Counted from the stretch's first letter, positions 1 through 9,787 are shown. The stretch: 64,000 nt of DNA from Anaeromassilibacillus sp. An172 (GCF_002160515.1 NZ_NFKS01000007.1:1-64000); one strand, 5' to 3'. Translations and numbers: made by a program. The notes: generated from the sequence alone by a model not told the origin.

Positions 1-58
1 AGGCTAAACCCCAATTCCTCCTTCTTTTTTATCAAAGTGTTGGTTGCTTGATAAACGC

Positions 59-95
59 AAAAACCCTGAATTTCAGATAGAAATTCAGGGTTTTT
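59..95. terminator. Intrinsic terminator hairpin
   Basis: An AAAACCCTGAATTT arm pairs with AAATTCAGGGTTTTT around a 7-base loop, with T-runs readable on both strands. It probably closes a gene left of the window. Bases 1-58 hold a Shine-Dalgarno-like aaggagg on the minus strand (complement of about 17-24), possibly the leader of a minus-strand gene starting outside the window; no start codon is visible. Confidence 0.7.
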
Positions 96-105
96 GGACA
101 AGCTG

Positions 106-131
106 ACCGATACAAATGTATCGGTTTTTTT
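106..131 (+). terminator. Intrinsic terminator hairpin
   Basis: ACCGATAC pairs with GTATCGGT over a 4-base loop and is followed by seven T. It is the second of several terminators stacked in the gene-free first 386 bases. Confidence 0.6.
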
Positions 132-229
132 GTTTTATTCTGTAACAAACAAAAATACAGGTTTCTAAACCTTATTTTCACCAGATATCATATCAACCGT
201 TATAACACATTGACACAGACTTATCCATT

Positions 230-261
230 AAAAGCCGACACATAAAGTATCGGCTTTTTGT
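230..261 (+). terminator. Intrinsic terminator-like hairpin
   Basis: AAGCCGA and TCGGCTT arms with a T-run follow the previous two hairpins. No reading frame lies between the terminators, so which transcript it ends is unclear. Confidence 0.5.
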
Positions 262-296
262 TTTTTTGTATTTTCTTTTATTTCGTTTCAAAGGTA

Positions 297-327
297 AAGG
301 GCTGCAGCATACGCCGCAGCCCTTTTC
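297..327 (-). terminator. Terminator of the first dockerin protein gene
   Basis: GGGCTGC at 299-305 pairs with GCAGCCC at 316-322, flanked by A and T tracts. It lies about 60 bases beyond the stop codon of the minus-strand dockerin gene, the natural place for its terminator. Confidence 0.65.
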
Positions 328-386
328 AATAAATTAAATTATTTGTTCATCTTTCGTGCGCAATCAATGAAACAAATTAATAGGAA

Positions 387-3300
387 TTATTCTACTGGAA
401 TAGCTACGATTTCAGTTTCATAGAGACCAGCTGCAATCATCTGAATCAATGTAACATCATAAATTGTTATCTCTCCGTCCTTGTTTACATCGGCGAGTGT
501 TTCATAGAATACAGATACTGTAAAATTAGTAAGAACAGTCTGTGTAATTGTTGCATCAACTACGGTTACTTCACCGCTAAGGTCTACGTCACCAAGATAT
601 GCGCCCTTCTTAAGATTGTTTATAGCCTCTTCGAGAGCTGCAATCTGATCCTTAACATCCTGAACTGTAGCATTCTCATCGTCTACAACTGCCTGAGCAG
701 CTTCTATAGCATCCTTGAGAGCCTCTATTGTTTCTGGTACATACAGAGTTTTATCGTCGTCAACATAACCCTGAGCCTCTGCAATCTTATCAACGAGAGG
801 CTGCTTATCTACTACAAGTGCTTCGCCTGCAGCATTGAGGTCTGCTGTCATCTTATCGATGATTTCCTGAGTATACGCGTCTGCGTTGCCTGCTGCTACG
901 TCATCAAGAATCTTCTTAGCTTCTTCAAGAGCCTTATTGAGGTTTGCAACTGACTCTGCTGTGTAGCCTTCTGTGTCAAACTGTGACCACTTGTCATAAG
1001 CTTTCTGAAGCTCTGTAACATCAATCTTTATCTCACGGATAATTTCTGTCTCAAGTCTGAACTCGTCTGTTGTTGGCAAGCCGTCTTCACCGATCAATCT
1101 GTCGAGTTCCTGTTTCTCTGTGATAGAGTGTGATGCACCTGAACCTGCAAACTTAAATGCATACATATCGTTTACAACGTTGCCGTTAAGCTCGATTACA
1201 GAAGCGCCCTGTGCAGGGATGTCAGGATTTGTGGACTCATGAACCTTAAATCTGAAGATTGCCATGTATGCGCCCTCAGTAAAGTCAACACCGGAGTGGA
1301 TGTTTGAGAAGTTGAAGAGCAGCTCGCCTGCTGGCTTGCCCTGAGATTCTGTAAGACCGGAATCAGGAATCTGATTGTCTACAACGTATCCTGCAATGCT
1401 TGCAAGACCCGGATATGTAACATCGAGGAACTCAAGATATGCATTAGTATAGAGAATATCAAACTCGCCGTTTACAAGCCAGTTCTCGTCGTTCTTAACC
1501 CATACACGGTACTCAACGATATCGCCTTCCTGAACTTCCTGTCCATTTACTGTAAAGTCTTCAACAACTGTTGGGTCACCATAGTAATATACAACCTTAC
1601 CGTCTTCAGGATCTACGCCGCCCTTACCGTCTGTGATATCTGTGATTTCAATTGGTTTGCCTTCGTTTGCAGGATCTGCCGGAGAACCATCAAAGTTAAA
1701 TGTGCTCAATACATCAAACTTACCTGCATTCTTAAGGCTTGTTTCACCTGTTCCTACAACTTCAAATTCCAAAGTTGCAAGTACATTTCTTATTGTAAAG
1801 TCAACACCGTTAGTTACATCTGTAAAGTTAAATGTAAAGAATCCGGATTCGTTGCTTATATTGTCAATAACACCAATTCCAGCCTCTGTAACTGTTGGAT
1901 ACTCAACTGACTTAATCTGGAGCTTGGAAGCATCGAAATTCATTGTATACTGAGCATTCAAAATCCATCTCAATGTTTCGAGGTCAATGTTAAATCTGAA
2001 TGTATCACCAACATTGTATTCTGTTCCGTCAACTACAAGAGTTGTAACAGGAATCTCTTCTGGATCGATAACGTGCTCAACCTTACCTTCGTCAGGATTT
2101 ACACCGCCGTTGCCGTCAGTGATATCTACGATTTCGATTGGCTCGCCGGGATTGTCAGCAGGTGAACCTTCAAACTGGAATGTTGAAAGAGCTACAAACT
2201 TAGCCTTGTCAGCAAGAGTTGTTTCGCCGCCTGCGATAACCTCAAAGGTTACCTCGTAAAGGTTAGCTGTCTTTGTAAAGTTAACACCATTTTCAATATC
2301 TGTAAAGTTAAATGTGTACCAGCCTTCGTCGTTGTCATAATTGTCATAAACAGCAATACCTGCGTCTGTTACTGCAGGATAAGCTGTATCAACTATCTTA
2401 AGCTTGGAAGCATCGAATTCCAAATCAAACTGGGAATTGAGAACCCATCTGTTAGACTGGAGCTGTCCTACAAGCTTAAATGTATCGCCTACATCGTAAG
2501 TTTTTCCGTCAACTGTAAGAGTCTTTTCTACTGGAATTTCCTCTGGGTCAACGAGATGTTCGATCTTGCCTTCTTCAGCCTTGATACCGCCGTTGCCGTC
2601 TGCGATGTCAACGATTTCTATTTCTTCATCAGGATGATCAGCAGGTGAACCCTCGAACTGGAATGTTGAAAGAACCTCAACATTTGCCTTATCAGCAAGA
2701 GTTGTTTCGCCGCCTGCGATAACCTCAAAGGTTACCTCATAAAGGTTTGCTGTAGATGTAAAGTCAACACCATTTTCAACATCTGTAAAGTTGAACTTGT
2801 ACCAGCCTTCATCGTTGTTGTAGTTCTCTACAGTTGCGATGCCAGCAGCTTCTATTGCAGGATAAGCTGTGTCAACTATCTTAATCTTAGAAGCATCAAA
2901 GTTGAGAACGAACTGAGCATTCATAACCCATCTGTTAGCCTGGAGCTGTCCAACGAGCTTGAATGTTTCGCCTACATTATAGGTCTTACCGTCAACTGTA
3001 AGAGTCTTTTCTACTGGAGTTTCGTCCTTAATTTCGTTGCTTATTGTACCGTTATCAGGATTCAAAGCACCGTTTCCGTCTGTAATATCAACAGGTCTGA
3101 GATCCTCATCCTTATGATCAGCAGGATCTCCGTCAAATGGGAAGGAGGACATCTCAACGATGTTTGTCTTGTCATTCAAAGTTGTTTCGCCGCCGCCTAC
3201 AACCTTAAATGTAACAACATAGAGTTCGCCCTTCTCTGTGAAGTTTGCACCCTTTGATGGATCTGAGAAGTTAAATGTATACCAGCCTTCTTCGTTGCTG

Positions 3301-4076
3301 AAATTTTCAAATACTGTAATGCCTGCTGCATCGAGAACAGGATAATTTGCTTCAACAACATTAAGTTTTGTCTGGTCAAAGTTAAGTTCAAACTGGGTAT
3401 TCATCAGCCATCTGTTTGTCTGGAGATCGCCTACAAATGTAAATGTGTCACCTACATTATAAATTTTACCGTCAACTGTGAGAGTTTTTTCAACCGGCTC
3501 TTCTGCATCAGGAGCTGCCTCGTTCTTTATAGCACCCTTATCAGCAATAATTCCGCCGTTTTCATCGTTAACAGCAACCATTGTAAAGTCATCTTTACCT
3601 TCAGGACTTCCTTCAAAATTGTAAGATCTCATATCTACAATTTTAACGCCGTCTGCCAAAGCTGTTTCACCTGTGCCGATTACTTCAAACTTAAGATCAT
3701 ACAAAGTCTTGCTTGTTGTAAAGTCAGCTCCGGTCAATGGCTGTGAGAAGTTAAAGAGGAATTTTCCTTCGTCAAGGTTGTTGTAGAATACTGTGATTCC
3801 CTGAGCTGTAAGTTCTGGGAACATAGCTTCCTCTGTCTGATTATCGACAAGTTTAAGCTTTGAATTGTCGTAAGGAACTTCAACTTGTCCGTTCATGAGC
3901 CAATTGTTTACCTGAAGCTCGCCCTTAAGCTCAACAATATCGCCCATTTGATAGCTTTTTCCGTCAACTACCAAAACTTCTTCCGCTGAGGCTGTAAAGG
4001 AAACAGCAAACAGAGAAGCAATCATTGAAATGGAAAGTAGCACGGAAATGCACTTTTTCAAGTAGTTTGTTTTCAC
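387..4076 (-). CDS. Secreted protein with six cohesin-like modules, FIVAR repeats and dockerin
   Basis: 1229 residues. A Sec signal peptide (about 1-32, ending near SFTASAEE) is followed by six modules of about 160 residues starting near 34, 198, 357, 520, 683 and 845. Each begins like LTVDGKxYxVGD, has a conserved NRWxxN or NWLxNG tryptophan and an FNF(S/T)D strand; modules 2-5 are closest. Two FIVAR-type helical repeats (about 1000-1155) precede a type I dockerin with calcium loops DVDLSGEVTVVD and DVNKDGEITIYD. The beta-sandwich pattern resembles cohesin or related carbohydrate-binding folds, but I cannot assign the family. Dockerins attach to scaffoldin cohesins, so the protein is probably an extracellular scaffold or starch-adhesion component. 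The GTG start has GGAGG 8 bases upstream. The next gene upstream on this strand is its paralogue. Confidence 0.85.
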   Translation of the reverse strand: MKTNYLKKCISVLLSISMIASLFAVSFTASAEEVLVVDGKSYQMGDIVELKGELQVNNWLMNGQVEVPYDNSKLKLVDNQTEEAMFPELTAQGITVFYNNLDEGKFLFNFSQPLTGADFTTSKTLYDLKFEVIGTGETALADGVKIVDMRSYNFEGSPEGKDDFTMVAVNDENGGIIADKGAIKNEAAPDAEEPVEKTLTVDGKIYNVGDTFTFVGDLQTNRWLMNTQFELNFDQTKLNVVEANYPVLDAAGITVFENFSNEEGWYTFNFSDPSKGANFTEKGELYVVTFKVVGGGETTLNDKTNIVEMSSFPFDGDPADHKDEDLRPVDITDGNGALNPDNGTISNEIKDETPVEKTLTVDGKTYNVGETFKLVGQLQANRWVMNAQFVLNFDASKIKIVDTAYPAIEAAGIATVENYNNDEGWYKFNFTDVENGVDFTSTANLYEVTFEVIAGGETTLADKANVEVLSTFQFEGSPADHPDEEIEIVDIADGNGGIKAEEGKIEHLVDPEEIPVEKTLTVDGKTYDVGDTFKLVGQLQSNRWVLNSQFDLEFDASKLKIVDTAYPAVTDAGIAVYDNYDNDEGWYTFNFTDIENGVNFTKTANLYEVTFEVIAGGETTLADKAKFVALSTFQFEGSPADNPGEPIEIVDITDGNGGVNPDEGKVEHVIDPEEIPVTTLVVDGTEYNVGDTFRFNIDLETLRWILNAQYTMNFDASKLQIKSVEYPTVTEAGIGVIDNISNESGFFTFNFTDVTNGVDFTIRNVLATLEFEVVGTGETSLKNAGKFDVLSTFNFDGSPADPANEGKPIEITDITDGKGGVDPEDGKVVYYYGDPTVVEDFTVNGQEVQEGDIVEYRVWVKNDENWLVNGEFDILYTNAYLEFLDVTYPGLASIAGYVVDNQIPDSGLTESQGKPAGELLFNFSNIHSGVDFTEGAYMAIFRFKVHESTNPDIPAQGASVIELNGNVVNDMYAFKFAGSGASHSITEKQELDRLIGEDGLPTTDEFRLETEIIREIKIDVTELQKAYDKWSQFDTEGYTAESVANLNKALEEAKKILDDVAAGNADAYTQEIIDKMTADLNAAGEALVVDKQPLVDKIAEAQGYVDDDKTLYVPETIEALKDAIEAAQAVVDDENATVQDVKDQIAALEEAINNLKKGAYLGDVDLSGEVTVVDATITQTVLTNFTVSVFYETLADVNKDGEITIYDVTLIQMIAAGLYETEIVAIPVE

Positions 4077-4136
4077 TGTTTAAACCTCCAATCTTTTTTA
4101 CGCACAACTATAATTTAATTTATTTTGTACATATTC

Positions 4137-4164
4137 ATTATACCATTTTCAACCCTTTTGTCAA
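4137..4164 (-). promoter_or_regulatory. Sigma-A promoter of first dockerin gene
   Basis: On the minus strand TTGACA (4164-4159) and TATAAT (4142-4137) are separated by 16 bases, about 60 bases before the GTG start. Both boxes match consensus exactly, suggesting strong constitutive expression. Confidence 0.75.
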
Positions 4165-4253
4165 TAATATATATCAATAAAAACTTTTTTTAGTATTATT
4201 CACAATACATTTTACATACTTTTATGTATCATATCAAAAATATCACCTTAATA

Positions 4254-4296
4254 AAAAAGCGGAGTTTGTAAAAACAGTTTACAAACTCCGCATAAC
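4254..4296 (-). terminator. Terminator of second dockerin gene
   Basis: GCGGAGTTTGTAAA pairs with TTTACAAACTCCGC around a short loop, followed on the minus strand by a T-run. It sits just downstream of the dockerin gene stop at 4374. The rest of 4077-4373 holds only the first gene's promoter and leader. Confidence 0.8.
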
Positions 4297-4373
4297 TTAT
4301 TTACTTGTTATAATCCCAAATACTGAATAAAAAACAAACTTTCAATACCTTAATTTTAAATACCTGTTAATAA

Positions 4374-6962
4374 TCAGATTTCGTCTGGGAATACATACTC
4401 ATTCTCAGCATTAGTTGCAAGACGAACCTGAATCATTGTTGTATCCATTATTGTAATCTTGCCATCCTTGTTAACATCAGCTGCAAGCTCGTTAATTGTT
4501 ACGTTAAGCTTTACAAGGAAGTTCTGGATATAAGATGCATCGTCGATATTAACTCTACCGTCGTCATTTGCATCTCCGAGAAGAACGCCTTCTACGAGGT
4601 TGTCAATAGCTGTGTTGATAGCCTCTGTTGCTGCTACAACATCTTCATAAGCTACGAATTCTGTTTCAACCTTTGCAAGGAGCTCTTTTCCTGCATCTAC
4701 TGCTGCCTGGAGAGCTGCTTTGCTTGTTGGTGAGTACTTGTCATCAGCAAGCTTCTCTTCTGCTGCTGCGATTGCTGCTTCGAGAGCTGTTGTGTCAGGC
4801 TTAACTGCTGCCATAGCTGCTGTGAGAGCCTCGATCTGAGCCTTAACGTCGTCAACTGTTGCAGCCCCTATAACTGATTCTGCTGCTGCGATTGCTGCTT
4901 CAAGATCTGCTATAGACTCTTCTGTGTAGCCTTCTTTTGCTGCGAGCTCTTTTGCCTCTGCGATGAGAGCCTCAAGTTCTGCTGTATCAACTACAAGACC
5001 GTCGATAGCTGCCTGGAGAGCTACGATTTCATCAGCAACTGCCTGTACGCTTTCAGGAGCTTCTGCTACTGTCTTAGCGTGTACAATAGCATCTGCCAAT
5101 GCCTGAACAGATTCTGATGTGTAGCCTGTTGTATCCATTGCTTCTGCTGTCTCGATAAGTGCTTCGAGAGCTGATACGTCGATTTTTACTGCGTCCATAG
5201 CTGCCTGGAGAGCCTTAACTGCTGCGTTAACCTGATCCTGTGACTGTGGATCTGCTGCAACTGCCTCAGCTGCTGCGATAGCCTCATTGAGAGCTGCGAT
5301 AGATTCTTCTGTGTAGCCTTCTTCTGCTGCAAGAGCCTTTGCCTCTGCGATGAGAGCCTCAAGAGCGGATGTGTCGATATCTTTAATTTCTGTTACAAGA
5401 TTTGATTCCTCAACATTAAGTGTACCTGTCTCTTCATCGTATACATTTGTCATGTCATAGCTTGAACCGTCAGGCTGACCTGGTGTAGAGAATACATATG
5501 TTTCAACAATCTTTGTATCAACTGTGTAGTTGCCAGGAGCTGCATCTTCTTTTACTGTGAAGTAGAAATCAAATACTTTGCCAAGCTCCTCAAAGCTTAC
5601 ACCGTTTGTTGTGGAGAAGTTGAAGTAAATTGTAGATGTACCGTCGCCGTTGTCTACTACGTTGTCAACTACAGAAACGCCTGCTGCTGTAATAACAGGA
5701 TATGTAATAGAATCGTCATTTACAACAAGATCAAGAACTGTGTTGTTGAATGTGATCTCATACTGACCGTTTGCAAACCAATTATCATCCTTTATATTGA
5801 GGTAATGATTGATTTCGTCGCCGGCAACAACTTCAATACCGTTAACGATAATCTTATCAGTTACTGCAGGTGTATCTGCTACAACCGGTTCTGCATCGGA
5901 TGTACCCTTTGCAGCATCGATTTCGCCTGTGTTATCGTCAATAACACTTACCTGAGTATAGTCAGGATTTTCCTCCTGTGCAGGATCGCCAGCAAAAGGA
6001 AAACTGCTCATTGCTTCGATTTCGTCAGTAACGTCCTTAGCTGTATCTGAACCCTTTATAACTGTGAATGGAAGATCGTAGAGAACTGCTGAGTTTGTAA
6101 AGTTATAACCTGCTGTAACATCAGTAAAGGTAATTCTAATTTCGCCAACGCTTGCGCCGCTCTCTTTATCTTTTACATCGTTATACATGAAAGAACCGAT
6201 TCCGAATACATTCGGGAACATTTTTTCATCTTCTACAGGAGCAAACTGGAGATACTCTGGGTCATACTTAACAGAAATCTGACCGTTCATAAGCCAGTTG
6301 TTATTTACCTGGATTTTCTTTGAGATATAAACTGTCTCGCCAACTGTTGCTTCGTAACCGTTGATTGTCAAAGTTTCAGCCTCAGGACCTTTAATCTCTA
6401 TTTCTCCTTCTGTACCCTTATCAGCTGGAATTGTGCCATTTTCAAGTGCGCTGTCAAAAGGATATTCTACCGGCTTACCCTGATTTTCTTCTGACTGAGG
6501 GTCACCAGCAAATGGGAATGTGCTTATAACCTGAAGATCGTCATCGATTGTAACTTCTTCAGCTGAACCTGCGATAACCTCAAAAGTAAGGTCATAGAGA
6601 ATTCCGCCCTGTGTAAAGTCGATACCTTTCTTTACATCCGTGAAGTTGAAATTGATTTTACTTCCTGTATTAAAGTATACCAAACTATGTCCGTTAGCTA
6701 CAGGGAACATTTTTGATGGTTCTTCTTCAACAAATTTCAGGACATCACTGTTATAAGGGATGGATACCTGGCCGTTAAGCAGCCACTTATCATTAACAGT
6801 GATTTCCTTCTTCACCTCAATAGTATCTCCAACAGTATATGTCTTACCGTTAATTGTTACAGTATCTTCTGCTGCATTAGCAATAAGGGATACAGACATA
6901 ACAGATACCAACATTGCAATAGTAAGAACTATTGAAAGACATTTTTTTAATCCTTTTTTCAA
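4374..6962 (-). CDS. Secreted protein with three cohesin-like modules, four FIVAR repeats and dockerin
   Basis: 862 residues from a TTG start at 6962, chosen because GGAGG (6975-6971) lies 8 bases upstream; the open frame continues 18 codons further without a ribosome site. A signal peptide ends near ANAAED. Three modules (about 33-195, 196-368, 369-528) share the NGxxxxVGD opening and NNWLMNGQ-type motif of the neighbouring 1229-residue protein. About 530-787 holds four FIVAR-type repeats, each with LEALIxxAxxL and GYTxESxxxL signatures, acting as a helical stalk. The last 70 residues form a dockerin with DANDDGRVNIDD and DVNKDGKITIMD loops. The architecture implies a cell-surface or scaffold-bound protein. 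Whether the modules bind protein (cohesin) or starch is not decidable from sequence alone. It has its own promoter and terminator. Confidence 0.85.
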   Translation of the reverse strand: MKKGLKKCLSIVLTIAMLVSVMSVSLIANAAEDTVTINGKTYTVGDTIEVKKEITVNDKWLLNGQVSIPYNSDVLKFVEEEPSKMFPVANGHSLVYFNTGSKINFNFTDVKKGIDFTQGGILYDLTFEVIAGSAEEVTIDDDLQVISTFPFAGDPQSEENQGKPVEYPFDSALENGTIPADKGTEGEIEIKGPEAETLTINGYEATVGETVYISKKIQVNNNWLMNGQISVKYDPEYLQFAPVEDEKMFPNVFGIGSFMYNDVKDKESGASVGEIRITFTDVTAGYNFTNSAVLYDLPFTVIKGSDTAKDVTDEIEAMSSFPFAGDPAQEENPDYTQVSVIDDNTGEIDAAKGTSDAEPVVADTPAVTDKIIVNGIEVVAGDEINHYLNIKDDNWFANGQYEITFNNTVLDLVVNDDSITYPVITAAGVSVVDNVVDNGDGTSTIYFNFSTTNGVSFEELGKVFDFYFTVKEDAAPGNYTVDTKIVETYVFSTPGQPDGSSYDMTNVYDEETGTLNVEESNLVTEIKDIDTSALEALIAEAKALAAEEGYTEESIAALNEAIAAAEAVAADPQSQDQVNAAVKALQAAMDAVKIDVSALEALIETAEAMDTTGYTSESVQALADAIVHAKTVAEAPESVQAVADEIVALQAAIDGLVVDTAELEALIAEAKELAAKEGYTEESIADLEAAIAAAESVIGAATVDDVKAQIEALTAAMAAVKPDTTALEAAIAAAEEKLADDKYSPTSKAALQAAVDAGKELLAKVETEFVAYEDVVAATEAINTAIDNLVEGVLLGDANDDGRVNIDDASYIQNFLVKLNVTINELAADVNKDGKITIMDTTMIQVRLATNAENEYVFPDEI

Positions 6963-7030
6963 AACAATAACCTCCGTTCTTTTTTTAGTAATCAGTATTC
7001 GGAATAAAAAGTACACTTTTTACCTTCTCC

Positions 7031-7060
7031 ATTATATATCAGAAACAGCGGCCTTGTCAA
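7031..7060 (-). promoter_or_regulatory. Sigma-A promoter of second dockerin gene
   Basis: TTGACA (complement of 7055-7060) and TATAAT (complement of 7031-7036) with an 18-base spacer, about 70 bases before the TTG start. It matches the promoter style of the paralogous downstream gene. Confidence 0.7.
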
Positions 7061-7189
7061 TAAAAATATCCGGTTTAATTTGATAAGTTTTATTTATTTT
7101 ATCACATTTTCATAAATCATTTTTGTTTCGCTTTTACAGAATTTTCTTTTTAAAAAAATACAATGTTCTTACTCCTTTTCAATTTTAAA

Positions 7190-7246
7190 AAAAGGAAAAA
7201 AAGGTATAAAAAACAAACAGAGAACGGCAATCGCTCTCTGTTTATA
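7190..7246 (-). terminator. ldh terminator
   Basis: AAACAGAGA and TCTCTGTTT arms (about 7215-7245) around an 11-base loop, with a T-rich tail on the minus strand, about 55 bases past the lactate dehydrogenase stop. Confidence 0.7.
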
Positions 7247-7300
7247 ACAAGATATATAATTTTTATTAAAATCTTATTTTTAAGGTTTAAATAATTCTCA

Positions 7301-8251
7301 TTACAGCTCAATGCTGTTAAAGCATTCATCAAGAAGTGTGCAGGAATTTTCCATTCTTTCAAGCTCGTCCGGAGTAAGTTCAAGCTCGATTGTTCTGTCT
7401 ACACCGTTTTTATTGATAATTGCAGGGTTTCCGATAAATACGCCTTTTTTGCCGTATTCACCTCTGAGTCTTACGGAAACTGTCAAAACGCTGTTCTGGT
7501 TCTGTAAAATAGCCTTTGCAATTCTAACCATAGCCATACCTATTCCGTAATAGGTAGCACCCTTTGCCTCGATAATGTGCTGAGCTGCACCTCTTACAAG
7601 GCCGCTTATTTTATCCAAATCCTCAAGGCTGTACTGGTCGCCGCTCTTTTCAACTATATCTGTAATTCTCTTTGTGGAGATGAGAGCCTGTGACCACGGA
7701 ACGAATTCGCTGTCGCCGTGCTCACCGATAACATAGGCGTGAACGTTTCTTGGGTCAACGCTGAAATAATCGCCAACAAGGTAACGAAGTCTTGCAGAGT
7801 CCAGGGTTGTACCTGTTCCCACTACTCTTGATGGGTTAAAGTTTGAAAGCTCGCAGGTAATTCTTGTCATAATGTCAACAGGGTTTGTAGCAACAAGGAA
7901 AACTCCGCCGAAGCCGCTTCTTACAACAGGGCCAACTATGGATTTGAAAACAGCTGTGTTTCTCTGCAAAAGCTCAAGTCTGGATTCGCCGGGCTTCTGG
8001 TTTGCACCTGCGCAGATTGCAACGATATCTGCATCTGAGCAATCGCTGTAGTTACCTGCATAAATTCTCATGCTGCTTGAAGAGAAAGCCACGCCGTGGT
8101 TAAGGTCTGCTGCTTCTCCTTCTGCACGCTTCTTGTTAATATCTATAAGCACAAGCTCGTCGCAAACATTCTGGTTAAGGAGAGCATAAGCAAAGCTCAT
8201 TCCTACCATTCCTGTACCTACAATAACAACTTTTCTTTTGTTAAGCATCAT
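7301..8251 (-). CDS. ldh: L-lactate dehydrogenase
   Basis: 316 residues, the usual length of NAD-dependent L-LDH. It reduces pyruvate to L-lactate and regenerates NAD+ in fermentation. The Rossmann GTGMVGMS motif opens the protein. The substrate loop shows NQKPGESR, with the glutamine that distinguishes lactate from malate dehydrogenases and the loop arginine. TNPVD and the catalytic-histidine motif GEHGDSE follow. It is monocistronic with its own terminator, divergent from the ClC gene. ATG codons at positions 1 and 2 are both possible; a gaaagg site lies 11 bases before the first. Confidence 0.96.
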   Translation of the reverse strand: MMLNKRKVVIVGTGMVGMSFAYALLNQNVCDELVLIDINKKRAEGEAADLNHGVAFSSSSMRIYAGNYSDCSDADIVAICAGANQKPGESRLELLQRNTAVFKSIVGPVVRSGFGGVFLVATNPVDIMTRITCELSNFNPSRVVGTGTTLDSARLRYLVGDYFSVDPRNVHAYVIGEHGDSEFVPWSQALISTKRITDIVEKSGDQYSLEDLDKISGLVRGAAQHIIEAKGATYYGIGMAMVRIAKAILQNQNSVLTVSVRLRGEYGKKGVFIGNPAIINKNGVDRTIELELTPDELERMENSCTLLDECFNSIEL

Positions 8252-8432
8252 TTTTACATCAACCTTTCGTATGAACGGTTTTCCCCCTCATTAAAGAAAG
8301 AAACCGAAATTTTTAATATAAACAAAACTTACTCATTAAAATTGACTGCGCTGATTTTTGGTGGTAAAATTATCAGTGTTTTACTCTAAACCAAATTCAT
8401 TCAAATTAAAAGACAGTTAGGAGGCGTCTTAT

Positions 8433-9764
8433 TTGAAACAGGAAAATGAGGGCAATCAATCAATATTCCCGAAGAAATCTCCGGAAGAAATAAAAGACCA
8501 GTTAAAATCTTTTCTTCGCAGGAAAATTCTCTCCATACGAAATTATATATTTACATTTCTCAAATGGGCTGTTGTGGCAGGTGTCACCGGCTGCACAGGA
8601 GGCTTTATCGGAGGACTTTTTCACGAAAGCGTAAAATACGTAACCGAGCTTCACAACGCAAACCCTTTTCTGCTTTATTTTCTGCCCTTTGCGGGTCTTC
8701 TTTTAGTTTTAATGTACAGAGGGCTTAAATTCGACAGCGACCCCGGCACAAACATTGTAATAAACTCCGTTCGTTCTCACAACGAAGTTCCCATACTTAT
8801 AGCGCCGCTGATTTTCGCCGCAACTGTTATTACTCAGCTTTTCGGCGGTTCAGCCGGACGAGAAGGAGCCGCTTTACAGCTTGGCGGAAGTATAGGACGC
8901 CAAATGGGCGGAATTTTCAAGCTTGATGAAAAGGACATGCATATTGCCATAATGTGCGGAATGAGCAGTGTTTTCTCAGCCCTTTTCGGAACTCCTCTCA
9001 CCGCTGTTATATTTGCAATCGAGGTTATAAGCGTCGGCGTTTTCTATTACAGCGCACTTGTTCCCTGTCTTATAGCTTCTCTGTCAGGATTTGCAGTATC
9101 TTCACTTATGGGAGCCGCTCCCCTTTACTTTGCCGTTGAGCATTTTCCCGATATTGAAATACTTACATTGCTTAGGGTTTTGCTTTTAGGAGTTCTCTGC
9201 GCCGTTGTGAGTATTATTTTCTGTATCACATTAAAAAATACGGCAAAGCTTTTCAAAAAGCTTTTTAAAAATTCATACATAAGAATATTTGTAGGCGGAC
9301 TTATTGTGGTTATTCTCACTTTGATTATAAACACACACCGCTTTAACGGAACCGGTATGGAATACATAGAACGTGTATTCAACGGCGGTCAGGTTGTCTG
9401 GTTTGACTTTATAATGAAAATCATCTTCACAGCAGTAACCATATCTGCCGGATTTAAAGGCGGCGAAATCGTTCCAACCATGTTTATAGGAACAGCCTTC
9501 GGTTACTTTGCCGGAAGTCTTTTGGGTCTTGACCCACAGTTCGGCGCAGCTATAGGACTTGTTGCCACCTTCTGCGGCGTTGTAAATTGCCCTGTTGCAT
9601 CGATTATTCTCAGTGTTGAAATTTTCGGAGCACATGGACTTATATTCTTTGCCGTTGCCGTATCCGTAAGCTACATGCTCTCAGGATATTACGGTCTGTA
9701 CTCCAGCCAAAAAATTCTTTATTCAAAACTAAAGGCTGAATACATAAACATAAATGCAAAGTAA
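8433..9764 (+). CDS. ClC-family anion channel/antiporter
   Basis: 443 residues with about ten to twelve membrane segments after a charged N-terminal tail of some 40 residues. The ClC signature GSAGREGAALQLGG carries the gating glutamate, and KGGEIVPTMF corresponds to the GxFxP region. The usual GSGIP chloride motif is replaced by DPGTNIV, so chloride selectivity is not assured; fluoride-exporting CLC-F proteins also vary there. No cytoplasmic CBS pair is present. The TTG start is fixed by AGGAGG (8419-8424), 8 bases upstream. It is probably a proton-coupled anion exchanger for acid or anion homeostasis. Confidence 0.88.
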   Translation: MKQENEGNQSIFPKKSPEEIKDQLKSFLRRKILSIRNYIFTFLKWAVVAGVTGCTGGFIGGLFHESVKYVTELHNANPFLLYFLPFAGLLLVLMYRGLKFDSDPGTNIVINSVRSHNEVPILIAPLIFAATVITQLFGGSAGREGAALQLGGSIGRQMGGIFKLDEKDMHIAIMCGMSSVFSALFGTPLTAVIFAIEVISVGVFYYSALVPCLIASLSGFAVSSLMGAAPLYFAVEHFPDIEILTLLRVLLLGVLCAVVSIIFCITLKNTAKLFKKLFKNSYIRIFVGGLIVVILTLIINTHRFNGTGMEYIERVFNGGQVVWFDFIMKIIFTAVTISAGFKGGEIVPTMFIGTAFGYFAGSLLGLDPQFGAAIGLVATFCGVVNCPVASIILSVEIFGAHGLIFFAVAVSVSYMLSGYYGLYSSQKILYSKLKAEYININAK

Positions 9765-9787
9765 ATCCTAAATAAACCTTAGTTTTT

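Noticed and set aside
1633-2259. Plus-strand open frames of 90-106 codons across the first dockerin gene
   Set aside because: They mirror the repeated modules on the opposite strand, have no ribosome site and repeat with the module period; they are shadows.
7150-7383. A 77-codon minus-strand frame across the ldh end and its terminator
   Set aside because: It overlaps the ldh 3' end in another frame and runs through the terminator hairpin.
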